DNA of 64,000 nucleotides. It comes from Linyphia triangularis. Taxonomy: Eukaryota > Arthropoda > Arachnida > Araneae > Linyphiidae. Below are positions 16,401 through 29,165 of the stretch, in pieces. Below the pieces are notes generated by a model. It was not told where the DNA came from and searched no databases. It saw nothing but the letters and a program-made list of their open reading frames with translations. Position 1 is the first letter of the stretch. Every line of letters begins with the position of its first letter. A program made the translations under genes and the position numbers. The stretch spans positions 9,613,346-9,677,345 of the forward strand of contig OZ021725.1 in NCBI GenBank assembly GCA_963978545.1, read 5' to 3'.

Positions 16401-17930
16401 ACGTGTATATTTCTATTCGATCTCTTTTTTTTAAACGAAAACAATTAGAAACGAACGTGACATGTTTATTGTATATAAAAAATGTTTTTAAAATAATAAA
16501 ACAACCTTCGACAACACTGAAAGGTAATAAAAATACCACTATTAATTCCGTAACCTTTTTTTGATGGAACAAGATATGGAACAAGTAAGCAGTTATATGA
16601 ATTCTTTTTAGGTGAGGTTTCAGTTATGAATTGCACGCAAGATTATAAAAGACAGACGGTTCCGAAAGGCAGAGAACATCGGATGTTGTAATCATAAAGA
16701 TAGCCAATTGTTTCGAAGTCACGAACACCAGAAGCACCGTAGGTATGGAAGGGTTTTCATATTGTGATCACCAGGTGGCGCTTCACAGTATGACATCCTG
16801 AATGGACGGATATCTTCCAACAGTGAGTTAGTCGTTTCGTTGATAAAGTTTATTACTTGTGAATTTTTTTTTTAAATCATACTGTCTGTAGGTTTCTTTT
16901 GGTACGAAGTTTTTCTTAAACTTAAAAACTAATTAGGAATTTTCCCGTTTTTTGGTTTTATTTTTTAATAAAAGTAGAGAAAAAATCATGAAAAGAATAC
17001 CATTCTTTCAAAAATTTGAGCTCGGATAGGTAGTTAAAAAAAAAATATATATATGTAGTTTTTCACTTTGCGATTTGGCAGGAAAAAGCTACTTTTGCGT
17101 GTGACGTCAACGCGCAGATGATGAAACACTCTAAAACCTGTTTTTGACGAAGTTCCTCCTCAGATTTTAGACGTAATCTATGTCTAACTACGTCACGTTT
17201 TTTTTATAGGATTTTGGTCACGTGACTTTTGTTTTGATTTCAAACTCGATTTTTGATTAATTGAAAGCATAAAGATAAAAAAATAATTGCACTGCTCAAA
17301 TATATTAGTTGGATAACACTAGAAAATACAAGAAATATTCATTTTCCTCACTTGTGCCAGTTCCTCATTGTAAAATTTCGATTTTTTTGTTGTCTTATTT
17401 ATTTGTTAATTTATGGATTATATAGTCTCCAAAATTAAATATTCCAACACTATATAACATTATTCAATAAATATCTTGATGCACAAACAGACGGAAAATA
17501 ATTATAGGATATTGTCTTTCGACATATCGTAATAACGCAAATCGATTTGTTTCTTAGAATATCAATAAATAGCTTGGTTTTTGACAGCCATTGTCCCCCC
17601 ATTAAAAGGTCACTTCTAATCACGTCTCTCCGAGTTATATTCGGTTTCAACACAAACATGTTTGATGGGCGGTATTTAATGGCAGAAATATCCTCCTGTT
17701 AATGTTGACGACTTATGATAACTGAACCCTTGCTGTTATAATATTTTTTATTAACAAAAGCGTCACTAAGTTGGTAAAAAATTTTTTATCGAATACTCAA
17801 TGATAATTTCTACGCTTCGTGGTTTCGCTATAAAACCAGTCTGCGTATAGAAATAAAAGTTTAAGTGAGTAGTCTCCGTATGGAACCACTATGCTCAAAG
17901 GGTAAAATAGTCCTACTAACCCTATCGATG
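16222..17930. other. AT-rich spacer, no gene seen
   Basis: It contains an A run of about 31 at 16368-16398 and many short homopolymers. No ORF with credible coding character and no recognised transposon was found. The one notable motif is the CTCF-like word at 16768-16782. Confidence 0.5.
16768..16782 (+). promoter_or_regulatory. CTCF-like motif
   Basis: TCACCAGGTGGCGCT differs from a strong CTCF core (CCACCAGGTGGCGCT) by one base. This is a motif match from memory only, and it could equally be part of a decayed transposon end. Confidence 0.25.
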
Positions 17931-18204
17931 TCTTTAAAATGATAGATAACACATGTCTGTAAAATTTACAGTTTAGGCTTAAGGAACTGCAAATTAACTA
18001 CTCTTTCTGATGTCACTCGTAACTTCCGGTTGAACTTCATAGCTTCTCCGGTTGAATTTTAAATAATCCTTCTGATCTTAATAATATCTTCAAACTGATA
18101 GATTACACACGTCTATAGAATTTATGAATTTATAGTGCTGTAGGCCTATGGAATTGCAAATTGACTACTCTTTCCGATGCGTCAACACGTAACTTCCGGT
18201 TGTA
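17931..18204. repeat. Diverged tandem pair preceding the satellite array
   Basis: Two related blocks occur at about 17935-18035 and 18095-18200. Each has TGATAGAT(A/T)ACACA, AATTTA, GG(A)A(C/T)TGCAAATT(A/G)ACTACTC and CGTAACTTCCGGTTG. The second runs directly into the first 194-bp unit at ACTTTGATAAGGAAAG. Confidence 0.7.
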
Positions 18205-18353
18205 CTTTGATAAGGAAAGTAATCTTGATCAAACTTTTCACGGTCATGTGTCTGTTGCAGATGCAGTTTTGTCTGGAAACGTTGACCTCAGAAGGCTAGA
18301 CAGAGTATATTTTTATAGTCTTTAGTTTAAAGAAGAAAAAAAAAATCTAAAAG

Positions 18354-18534
18354 TTGTTGGTTGTTTTCAGATTATCTGGCGCCGTCAGCAACACGAGGGT
18401 TATAATGCGCCGAAACATTCGTCATTAGACAAGCCAACATACATTTACAAACACCCATGCCTAACACGGGACTCGAACCCGCAACCTCACGGTCTAGAAG
18501 CTAGCACGCTAACCACTATACCGTTTGGTCGGCA
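18354..18534 (-). mobile_element. Arg-like tRNA SINE inserted in first satellite unit
   Basis: This is a reverse copy with the tail (CAACAACC on the minus strand) at 18354 and the head CCGACCAAACGGTATAGTGG ending at 18534. It is bracketed by AAATCTAAAAG (18343-18353) and AAACCTAAAAG (18535-18545). The B box GGTTCGAGTCCC is intact, and the loop reads CTTCTAG. Confidence 0.9.
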
Positions 18535-21500
18535 AAACCTAAAAGATTGAACCTGGTAAAATTGAACTCACAGCCTTCTATTTTCAAACTTTGATAAGGA
18601 AAACAATCTTGATCAAACTTTTCACGGTCATTTGTCTGTTGCAGATGCAGTTTTGTCTGGAAACGTTGACCTCAGAAGGCCAGACAGAGTATATTTTTAT
18701 AGTCTTTAATGTAAAGAAAATCCAAAAAAAACCCCCAAACATTGAACCTGGTAAAATTGAACTCGCAGCCTTCTATTTTCAAACTTTGATAAGGAAAGCA
18801 ATCTTGATCAAACTTTTCACGGTCATTTGTCTGTTGCAGATGCAGTTTTGTCTGGAAACGTTGACCTCAGAAGGCCAGACAGAGTGTATTTTTATAGTCT
18901 TTAGTCTAAAGAAAATCCAAAAAAAACCCCAAACATTGAACCTGGTAAAATTGAACTCGCAGCCTTCTATTTTCAAACTTTGATAAGGAAAGCAATCTTG
19001 ATCAAACTTTTCACGGTCATGTGTCTGTTGCAGATGCAGTTTTGTCTGGAAACGTTGACCTCAGAAGGCCAGACAGAGTAAATTTTTATAGTCTTCAGTC
19101 TAAAGAAAATCCAAAAAAAACCCCAAACATTGAACCTGGTAAAATTGAACTCACAGCCTTCTATTTTCAAACTTTGATAAGGAAAACAATCTTGATCAAA
19201 CTTTTCACGGTCATTTGTCTGTTGCAGATGCAGTTTTGTCTGGAAACGTTGACCTCAGAAGGCCAGACAGAGTGTATTTTTATAGTCTTTAGTCTAAAGA
19301 AAATCCAAAAAAACAAACCCCAAACATTGAACCTGGTAAAATTGAACTCACAGCCTTCTATTTTCAACCTTTGATAAGGAAAGCAATCTTGATCAAACTT
19401 TTCACGGTCATTTGTCTGTTGCAGATGCAGTTTTGTCTGGAAACGTTGACCTCAGACAGAGTGTATTTTTATAGTCTTTAGTCCAAAGAAAATCCAAAAA
19501 AAAAACAAAAACATTGAACCTGGTAAAATTGAACTCACAGCCTTCTATTTTCAAACTTTGATAAGGAAAGCAATCTTGATCAAACTTTTCACGGTCATGT
19601 GTCAGTTGCAGATGCAGTTTTGTCTGGAAACGTTGACCTCAGACAGCCAGACAGAGTGTATTTTTATAGTCTTTAGTCTAAAGAAAATACAAAAAAACCC
19701 CCAAACATTGAACCTGGTAAAATTGAACTCACAGCCTTCTATTTTCAAACTTTGATAAGGAAAACAATCTTGATCAAACTTTTCACGGTCATTTGTCTGT
19801 TGCAGATGCAGTTTTGTCTGGAAACGTTGACCTCAGAAGGCCAGACAGAGTGTATTTTTATAGTCTTTAGTCTAAAGAAAATCCAAAAAAAACCTCCAAA
19901 CATTGAACCTGGTAAAATTGAACTCACAGCCTTCTATTTTCAAACTTTGATAAGGAAAGCAATCTTGATCAAACTTTTCACGGTCATGTGTCAGTTGCAG
20001 ATGCAGTTTTGTCTGGAAACGTTGACCTCAGACAGCCAGACAGAGTGTATTTTTATAGTCTTTAGTCTAAAGAAAATACAAAAAAACCCCCAAACATTGA
20101 ACCTGGTAAAATTGAACTCACAGCCTTCTATTTTCAAACTTTGATAAGGAAAACAATCTTGATCAAACTTTTCACGGTCATTTGTCTGTTGCAGATGCAG
20201 TTTTGTCTGGAAACGTTGACCTCAGAAGGCCAGACAGAGTGTATTTTTATAGTCTTTAGTCTAAAGAAAATCCAAAAAAAAAAAAAAAACATTGAACCTG
20301 GTAAAATTGAACTCACAGCCTTCTATTTTCAAACTTTGATAAGGAAAGCAATCTTGATCAAACTTTTCACGGTCATTTGTCTGTTGCAGATGCAGTTTTG
20401 TCTGGAAACGTTGACCTCAGACAGCCAGACAGAGTGTATTTTTATAGTCTTTAGTCTAAAGAAAATCCAAAAAAAAAAAAAAAAACATTGAACCTGGTAA
20501 AATTGAACTCACAGCCTTCTATTTTCAAACTTTGATAAGGAAAGCAATCTTGATCAAACTTTTCACGGTCATGTGTCAGTTGCAGATGCAGTTTTGTCTG
20601 GAAACGTTGACCTCAGACAGCCAGACAGAGTGTATTTTTATAGGAAAATCCAAAAAAAACCCCCAAACATTGAACCTGGTAAAATTGAACTCACAGCCTT
20701 CTATTTTCAAACTTTGATAAGGAAAACAATCTTGATCAAACTTTTCACGGTCATTTGTCTGTTGCAGATGCAGTTTTGTCTGGAAACGTTGACCTCAGAC
20801 AGCCAGACAGAGTGTATTTTTATAGTCTTTAGTCTAAAGAAAATAAAAAAAAACAAAAAAACATTGAACCTGGTAAAATTGAACTCACAGCCTTCTATTT
20901 TCAAACTTTGATAAGGAAAGCAATCTTGATCAAACTTTTCACGGTCATGTGTCAGTTGCAGATGCAGTTTTGTCTGGAAACGTTGACCTCAGACAGCCAG
21001 ACAGAGTGTATTTTTATAATCTTTAGTCTAAAGAAAATCCAAAAAAAAAAAAAAAAACATTGAACCTGGTAAAATTGAACTCACAGCCTTCTATTTTCAA
21101 ACTTTGATAAGGAAAGCAATCTTGATCAAACTTTTCACGGTCATGTGTCTGTTGCAGATGCAGTTTTGTCTGGAAACGTTGACCTCAGACAGCCAGACAG
21201 AGTGTATTTTTATAGTCTTTAGTCTAAAGAAAATCCAAAAAAAAAAAAAAAAAAACATTGAACCTGGTAAAATTGAACTCGCAGCCTTCTATTTTCAAAC
21301 TTTGATAAGGAAAGCAATCTTGATCAAACTTTTCACGGTCATGTGTCAGTTGCAGATGCAGTTTTGTCTGGAAACGTTGACCTCAGACAGCCAGACAGAG
21401 TGTATTTTTATAGTCTTTAGTCTAAAGAAAATCCAAAAAAAACAAAAAAAACATTGAACCTGGTAAAATTGAACTCACAGCCTTCTATTTTCAAACTTTG

Positions 21501-22982
21501 ATAAGGAAAGCAATCTTGATCAAACTTTTCACGGTCATGTGTCAGTTGCAGATGCAGTTTTGTCTGGAAACGTTGACCTCAGACAGCCAGACAGAGTGTA
21601 TTTTTATAGTCTTTAGTCTAAAGAAAATCCAAAAAAAACAAAAAAACATTGAACCTGGTAAAATTGAACTCACAGCCTTCTATTTTCAAACTTTGATAAG
21701 GAAAGCAATCTTGATCAAACTTTTCACGGTCATGTGTCAGTTGCAGATGCAGTTTTGTCTGGAAACGTTGACCTCAGACAGCCAGACAGAGTGTATTTTT
21801 ATAGGAAAATCCAAAAAAAAACCCCAAACATTGAACCTGGTAAAATTGAACTCACAGCCTTCTATTTTCAAACTTTGATAAGGAAAACAATCTTGATCAA
21901 ACTTTTCACGGTCATTTGTCTGTTGCAGATGCAGTTTTGTCTGGAAACGTTGACCTCAGACAGCCAGACAGAGTGTATTTTTATAGTCTTTAGTCTAAAG
22001 AAAATAAAAAAAAACAAAAAAACATTGAACCTGGTAAAATTGAACTCACAGCCTTCTATTTTCAAACTTTGATAAGGAAAGCAATCTTGATCAAACTTTT
22101 CACGGTCATTTGTCTGTTGCAGATGCAGTTTTGTCTGGAAACGTTGACCTCAGACAGCCAGACAGAGTGTATTTTTATAGTCTTTAGTCTAAAGAAAATC
22201 CAAAAAAAAAAAAAAAAAAACATTGAACCTGGTAAAATTGAACTCGCAGCCTTCTATTTTCAAACTTTGATAAGGAAAGCAATCTTGATCAAACTTTTCA
22301 CGGTCATGTGTCAGTTGCAGATGCAGTTTTGTCTGGAAACGTTGACCTCAGACAGCCAGACAGAGTGTATTTTTATAGTCTTTAGTCTAAAGAAAATCCA
22401 AAAAAAAAAAAAAAACATTGAACCTGGTAAAATTGAACTCACAGCCTTCTATTTTCAAACTTTGATAAGGAAAGCAATCTTGATCAAACTTTTCACGGTC
22501 ATGTGTCAGTTGCAGATGCAGTTTTGTCTGGAAACGTTGACCTCAGACAGCCAGACAGAGTGTATTTTTATAGTCTTTAGTCTAAAGAAAATCCAAAAAA
22601 AACAAAAAAACATTGAACCTGGTAAAATTGAACTCACAGCCTTCTATTTTCAAACTTTGATAAGGAAAGCAATCTTGATCAAACTTTTCACGGTCATGTG
22701 TCAGTTGCAGATGCAGTTTTGTCTGGAAACGTTGACCTCAGACAGCCAGACAGAGTGTATTTTTATAGTCTTTAGTCTAAAGAAAATCCAAAAAAACAAA
22801 AAAACATTGAACCTGGTAAAATTGAACTCACAGCCTTCTATTTTCAAACTTTGATAAGGAAAGCAATCTTGATCAAACTTTTCACGGTCATGTGTCAGTT
22901 GCAGATGCAGTTTTGTCTGGAAACGTTGACCTCAGACAGCCAGACAGAGTGTATTTTTATAGTCTTTAGTCTAAAGAAAATC

Positions 22983-22987
22983 CCCCC

Positions 22988-23027
<40 letters not shown>
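22983..23027. repeat. C7 plus poly-A run closing the satellite array
   Basis: A C heptamer is followed by roughly 38 A, far longer than the linkers of other units. It may be an expanded linker or a sequencing/assembly-sensitive site. Confidence 0.9.
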
Positions 23028-23029
<2 letters not shown>

Positions 23030-23090
23030 CGCACACCCTTAAAAGATTGAACCTTGTAAAATTGAACTCACAGCCTTCTATTTTCAAACT

Positions 23091-23702
23091 GTGCTCAGTT
23101 CGAAACAGACAAAAAAAAACTCCCAATAAAAATGATTTCTGTTAGAATAGGAGTCAATGCGCCTTGTCCAACCCTATATCAAATATCCATTGCATCTACT
23201 ATTAAGTAAGAGGAGGTGTTTGATGCATATATTTATTGGATTAAGTGAAGGAGTAGCGAATGGAAAAATCCAGTACTGGTTGCCCCCGAGGCTTCGAATA
23301 AGAGTCGTTAACTTTTTGGCTCGTGCAAAGGACTCCATTCCCCCTCACATCTCATTTCAGATCAATTTGGGTAAGGAAGCCTTGGAAGGACACAAATCGC
23401 ATTACGGATTTGCAGATGAGGCACAACATGAAGTGAGAGAGAAAAAAAAGTCTGGAGGTTGTGGATACCTCTTGTGGTTCGTTATTTTTAATGTTCCGTA
23501 ACACCAAAGAGATATTATGAGAAGTTCATAATGATTTTGTATATGTGGCTCAAATCATTGAAAGTTTGAATAATTTTGGGCAACTGTGGTTGCATGGTTT
23601 GAGTTAAATTTGACGCATGGGTTATGTACGAAAGAAAACCAGAGTGATGGGGAAAATAGTGTTTTTATCGAATTATAAAATTCATCAATTTTTTGTGTGA
23701 AA
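23091..23702 (+). other. Unassigned region with a 114-codon open frame (23157-23501)
   Basis: The open frame encodes a neutral-to-basic sequence with no motif I recognise. CATTTCAG at 23350-23357 and GGGTAAGG at 23369-23376 look like splice signals but lie only about 12 bp apart, so they do not define an exon. No homology is assigned; coding status is doubtful. Confidence 0.15.
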
Positions 23703-24168
23703 AAAATCAAATGACTGTGGTTGATAAGGAATTAATTAATCGAAGTTTTTGTGCAAAGAATTAAATGACTGTGGTTGATAAGGAATTAATTAATCGAAGT
23801 TTTTGTGCAAAGAATCAAATGACTGTGGTTGATAAGGAATAAATTTCTCGAAGTTTTTGGGCAAAGAATTAAATGACTGTGGTTGATAACAAATAAATTT
23901 TTCGAAGTTTTTGTGCAAAGAATCAAATGACTGTGATTGATAAAGAATAAATGTATCGAAGTTTTTGTGCAAAGAACTAAATGACTGTGATAAATATAAG
24001 GAATAAATTTCTCGAAGTTTTTATGTAAATTATCAAATGAGTGTGATTGATAAGGAATAAATTTCTCGAAGTTTTTGGGCAAAGAATCAAATGACTGTGA
24101 TTGATAAGGAATAAATTAATCCAAGTTTTTACGCAAAGAATCAAATGAGTGTGATTGATAGGAAATTC
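23703..24168. repeat. 54-bp tandem repeat, about 8.5 copies
   Basis: ATGACTGTG recurs at 23711, 23765, 23819, 23873 and 23927, exactly 54 bp apart, and continues with variation to about 24165. The unit is CAAATGACTGTG + TTGATAAGGAAT + CGAAGTTTTTGTGCAAAGAA. Minus-strand open frames across it are repeat artefacts. Confidence 0.95.
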
Positions 24169-24614
24169 GTAAATGAGTGCATCTTCTGGTTAAGGTTATA
24201 CATAACAAAATGTCGATTTTTTTTTTTTTAAATAAAAGCATGATATTTTATCATTCTAAAACTTTTTAGAAATAATAGTAAAATGCAGGAATGCATAAAA
24301 CACCTACTTGTAAGAAAACTAAATTTCTCTAACCTAAATGACTTTAGATACTTTTTTAATTCAGAGATTTGCAAAAGGAAAACATAACAGTATAGATATG
24401 TAAACAATTTACAAATTGTGAAAAGCCTGATTATCCCTTTTCACTGATAGGGGACTTTAAAGAATTGTTTTTCGCTAAGATTACATTTAAAAGTAATTCA
24501 TCTATGAACATGTCATTCTTTATTGCTATAGTAAATACGGCAACAGTGTGATGGATTTAAACACCTATGAAAGTAGATTGGTTTTCTATTTTAGTACTAC
24601 CTTTTGTAGTATAT
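24169..24614. other. AT-rich spacer, nothing recognised
   Basis: No open frame, repeat family or RNA gene was seen. The last 4 bases (ATAT) are the left target duplication of the next feature. Confidence 0.5.
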
Positions 24615-25316
24615 TGTTGCGTGGATAGGTTCGAAAGATTTGAAGCCAAAGCAGATCAAAACTTGCAGAAATTTATTCCGATATAACTCTTCGCAGATTC
24701 TTTTACAACTCCAGAACTTTCAGTTCTAATAGACTCCATGCAGCTCTTTACACAACAATGGAGCATAAACAGCAGTTAAAAACTAGATACACAACTGCTA
24801 AAACCAACGCAAAAGACAATGCAATACAGTTCACTTTCGGAACTACTCTGAATGCTCGCTGAGAAACAACTAACTAACTCACAAACTCAACTCTCTATAG
24901 GCCTTATGTAGGAAAGCTTCCTTCGTGAATCTTCTAGAGATAGAAATTTGGAGAATTTTCCTGATTATAGTCGAAAAGCCCTATACAGGTACCTGGGGAC
25001 CGAAAGTGTCACCAAATGGTCGCCACGTTTGGCGACATTTTGCAATTTCTCGCCAAATTTGGCGACCAAAATTAGTCGCCAAAACCATTGCCAACTTGGT
25101 GACATTGCCATTAACCATGATGTTAAATGGCCTTCTTGTAAAACTCGTTTTCCAGTATTATCCCTGTAAAACTCATTTTCAAGCATTAAGAGACGCATTG
25201 CAGGAAAGCGAAGTAAAGGCAAACTCTTGCACTGCCTTATGCGAAATGTACATAAATTTTCCTTTTTACATAATTAATACCACGAAATATTTACAAATAT
25301 ACAGAAATTCGTAACA
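24615..25316 (+). mobile_element. Solo LTR, gypsy-like (702 bp)
   Basis: It begins TGTTGCGTGG and ends ATTCGTAACA, with inverted termini TGTTGCG/CGTAACA. ATAT lies on both sides (24611-24614 and 25317-25320). There is no internal region, so it is a solo LTR left after recombination. A copy of its 3' two-thirds is at 121-745. The overlapping open frames of 73-129 codons differ between copies and are not genes. Assignment to Ty3/gypsy is by terminal sequence and 4-bp TSD. Confidence 0.75.
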
Positions 25317-25350
25317 ATATTTATAGTTTTCTCATTGTATTGCCATAATT

Positions 25351-25617
25351 TAAACGCTTTGAGACCCATTGGGACTTTAAAATCCAATTCTACGAAGTTT
25401 GTTCCTCAATTGTTGGATGGCGGCACAAACTTATTTCTTTTTATATGCAAACACATAGACTATTTTTAATCTTCTTGTCATCCATCTTGGTTCATAGTCT
25501 TATATACTTGTCTCTAGCAAGCATCCAAAGAGAAATAAGCTCGTGCTGCTATCCAACAATTGAAAAACGAACTTCATAGAAGTGGATTTTTAAGTCCCAA
25601 TATGTTTTAAAGCGTTT
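25351..25617. mobile_element. Near-palindromic MITE (family I), copy 1
   Basis: TAAACGCTTTGAGACCCATT at the left mirrors …AAAGCGTTTA at the right. TCAATTGTTGGATGGCGGCA and TGCTGCTATCCAACAATTGA are the mirrored inner blocks. The outer arm seen in copy 2 (53635) remains only on the left here. Confidence 0.75.
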
Positions 25618-27589
25618 ATGAAGGATTAAGTCCAGTCAGTTTGTTATTTAATAAATAAATTTATTCATATAGGAAAAAAAAAAAAAACCTTGTAATAATT
25701 TCTAACAGGTAGTTAAACCTTTCCTAAGAAACACTTTAATTATGTGCTTAGGACTAGTGTAGGTAGTAGTCCTTCCCCACAAATATGCAAAATTTTATGA
25801 ACGTCTTTTAATTGGTTCAATTTTTATATGACTCTAAACAGAACTTAAAGGGGGTGCGAGTCACTAAATTCGCAAATATTTCCCAATTTTTTTCTTAATT
25901 TTTTTTTATTGTTTTAAAAAATAAAATGGATAGATCTCAGTTGAACGGAATCGTAAATTAAATTGTACCTGAAATACAACGTTTAATATAAATAATAAAT
26001 CACCTTGACAGATGCTTCTTAGACATGCTATTCCAGAATTTTAAGTTTAGTTTTTTTTGGTAAAATGATATTTTCCCCATCTCTTGAAGTTTCAATCGGT
26101 ATAACTTGAGAGTTGTGTATTATAAATGCATAAAAATTTTACTGGTATTTTTTAAACATATTTCCTTAATTTGTCAGTTTGTCTTAATATGTTAATTTTA
26201 ATTGGCACTGAAGGGAAACCGATTTTCAAGCATCTCAGACATTCAAGATGCTGTTACCAAGGAACTTAAGACAGTCTCAAAGAAGGACTTTTTCAGAAGT
26301 TTCAAGAACTTGTATGAATGTTGTCAGAAGGTGTATTGTAGAGGGCGGGAACTACTTTGAAGGACAGTGATGTATTTATCTGCAAATATATAATACAGTG
26401 ATAATTATGACATCAGTCACCTTACTTTTTGGTCTCACCTAGTATTTTCTGCGGTCGTTAGTGTTGGTTTGTCTAATGACTATGAATTTGAAGAATAGAA
26501 AAATAGAATTAAAAAAGAAAAAGTGGTGAAAAATTAATTCAAATTTTGGAGTTCAACTTATTTAAAAAAAAAAAAAAAAAAAATCCTAATGATATTTTTA
26601 AAAAATCAAAAAGAAAATTTATTCTATAATTATTGATGAGTAATTTAGTACAAAAACTGTAACTTCTTATGGACTTGCATCAAAAATAAAAAATAGCTAA
26701 ACTTAAATTTTAATTTTCAAAAAAATATATATTAAAAAGTGCTATTTTAGTTTATTAAAGTACAGTATTTAAAATATACCTAACCAAAAAATTTCAGAAC
26801 AATCGAACAAAATATAATTTTTTTTAAATTTTGCGTCCTATACCTCCTTAACCTGAAGAATCAAAATAGATTCTTTAAGACATAAATAAAACTCTACAGA
26901 GATAAGGGCTGTCAAAGGTGATAAAATGCATCATTTTCCAATTCGACAGACCCCGCCTTCAGAAGACGAGCTGGCTTTCGAGAACAATACAAATGGAACA
27001 TTGAAACTAGATTAATTTCCCTACACTTTGGGACACACCCTATTTAAGATTTACATTTATTTAAAAGAGACAATCAACGGGGAAAATAGAAAGCCCTTTC
27101 TCTATCCCCTCACTAAAAAGAGAGTAATTGTTGCAATTACTAGATTAGGGTTAACTTGGCAACGGAGTTTGTTTCAATTTTCTGCGCTGTTTTCTTTCTA
27201 CGCCAAACGTAATTAAGGATAAATCTTGTTGTGGAGTTTGACGACAAGGGATTTAAATTAATTTGAATAAATCCCTTCAGAAGTGAATTAAACTTATGTA
27301 TCAATCATTGTCAGTCGGATGATTTAAAATTTAATTAAACGTAACTTTAATTTCATTAATTAAAGGATTTCCTGAAAATCATTAGATGTGTCTAAAGTAA
27401 CTTAGTAATTTATCTTAATTTCTTCTAAAATTTAAAAATTCCACTGATAAATTCATGGAAAGATCGTAAACTTACTGTATGATACACCATCAGTCCAATA
27501 CATGAATCCTAATTAGTTAAATGTGAATACTTAAAATAAAATATTTTAGTTTAATTTTTCTGTTATATTTCGAGATTTTTATTCAGAGA
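25618..27589. other. AT-rich spacer, no gene seen
   Basis: Long A/T homopolymers (for example 25674-25687 and 26562-26583) and dense stops occur in all frames. A 62-codon frame at 27028 has no recognisable features. No transposon termini or tandem periodicity were identified. Confidence 0.5.
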
Positions 27590-29165
27590 ACTCCTTCAAG
27601 ATTTTAATTTTGAACTCAAAGAATTTCCTAAAACACACTTTCTTCATATTTATTTTTCAATTATATTCCTAAAACTTTCTTCATATTAATTTTACGATTA
27701 TATTTCTAAAAATTTCTTAATATTTTTTTTCCGATCATATTCTTCAAACTTTTTTCATTATTACTTAATATATTTCTAAAACTTTCTTCATATTTATTTA
27801 CCGATTATAATCCTAAAACTTTCTTCATATTTATTTACCGATTATAATCCTAAAACTTTCTTCATATTTATTTACCGATTATAATCCTAAAACTTTCTTC
27901 ATATAAATTACCAATCATATTTTTAAAACTTTCTTCATATTTATTTACCGATTATAATCCTAAAACTTTCTTCATATTTATTTACCGATTATAATCCTAA
28001 AACTTTCTTCATATTTATTTACCGATTATAATCCTAAAACTTTCTTCATATTTATTTACCGATTATAATCCTAAAACTTTCTTCATATTTATTTACCGAT
28101 TATAATCCTAAAACTTTCTTCATATAAATTACCAATCATATTTTTAAAACTTTCTTCATATTTATTTACGATTATACTCCTAAAACTTTCTTCATATTTA
28201 TTTACGATTATATTTCTAAAACTTTCTTCATATTTATTTACCGATTATATTTCTAAAACTTTCTTCATATTTATTTACCGATTATATTTCTAAAACTTTC
28301 TTCCTATTTATTTTCTGAATATACTCCTTAAACTTCCTTCATATTTATTTCCGATTATACTCCTAAAACTTTCTTCATATTTATTTAAGATTATATTTCT
28401 AAAACTTTCTTTATATTAATTTTACGATTATATTCCTAAAAATTTCTTAATATTTATTTTCTGATCATATTCCTCAAACTTTCTTCATATTTATTACTGA
28501 TTGCATTTTTAAAACTTTCTTCATATTTATTTACCGATTATAATCCTAAAACTTTCTTCATATAAATTACCAATTATATTTCTAAAACTTTTTTCATATT
28601 CATTTACGATTATTTTCCTAAAACTTTCTTCATATTTATTTACGATTATATTTCTAAAACTTTCTTCATTTTCATTTACCGACTATAATTCTAAAATTTT
28701 CTTCTTATAAATTACCAATTATATTCCTAAAACTTTCTTCGTATAAATTACTAATTATATTTCTAAAACTTTTTTCTTATTCATTTGCGATTATTTTCCT
28801 AAAACTTTCATCATATTTATTTACGATTGTATTTCTAAAACTTTCTTCATATTTATTTTCCGAATATACTCCCTAAACTTCCTCCATTTTTATTTCCGAT
28901 TACCTTTCTAAAATATTCTTTATGTTTATTTCCGATTATATTCCTAAAACACTTTCTTCATATTTATTTTCTGAATATACTCCCTAAACTTACTTCATTT
29001 TTATTTCCGATTACATTTCTAAAACATTTTTTATGTTTATTTCCGATTATATTCCTAAAACACTTTCTTCATATTTATTTTACAATTATATTCCTAAAAC
29101 TTTCCTCATTTATTTTCCGAATATAGTCCTAAAAATGTTTCATATTTATTTTTCGATTATAAGTA
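27590..29165. repeat. 37-bp minisatellite, about 40 copies
   Basis: The unit is CCTAAAACTTTCTTCATATT followed by TATTTACCGATTATAAT. The units at 27790-28120 are nearly identical; both flanks are more diverged (ACGATTATATTTC, CCGAATATACTCC variants), as expected when unequal exchange homogenises the centre. It is non-coding. Confidence 0.95.

Larger units (their letters stand above)
18205..23090 (+). repeat. Satellite-like array, about 24 units of roughly 194 bp
   Basis: Each unit holds TTTGATAAGGAAAGCAATCT, TTTTCACGGTCAT(G/T)TGTC, GTTTTGTCTGGAAACGTTGA, CAGACAGAGTGTATTTTTAT, a variable A-rich linker (6-20 A) and ATTGAACCTGGTAAAATTGA. Unit starts, judged by CAATCTTGATC, fall every 180-200 bp from 18600 to 22860. 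Subtypes are visible (GAAGGCCAG or GACAGCCAG; TCTGTTGCAG or TCAGTTGCAG). The first unit is split by a SINE. The array ends in a C run plus about 44 A (22983-23027) and a final partial unit. Open frames of 60-261 codons arise because linker lengths sometimes keep the period a multiple of three; they are not genes. Confidence 0.95.

Noticed and set aside
18591..23042. Many overlapping open frames of 60-261 codons on both strands
   Set aside because: They are repeats of the same satellite unit with K-runs from poly-A linkers. They change frame between units and appear on both strands.
23703..24168. CRISPR-like regular spacing
   Set aside because: The 54-bp units are contiguous near-identical repeats without unique spacers. 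The same applies to the 37-, 148- and 194-bp arrays. The genome is eukaryotic.
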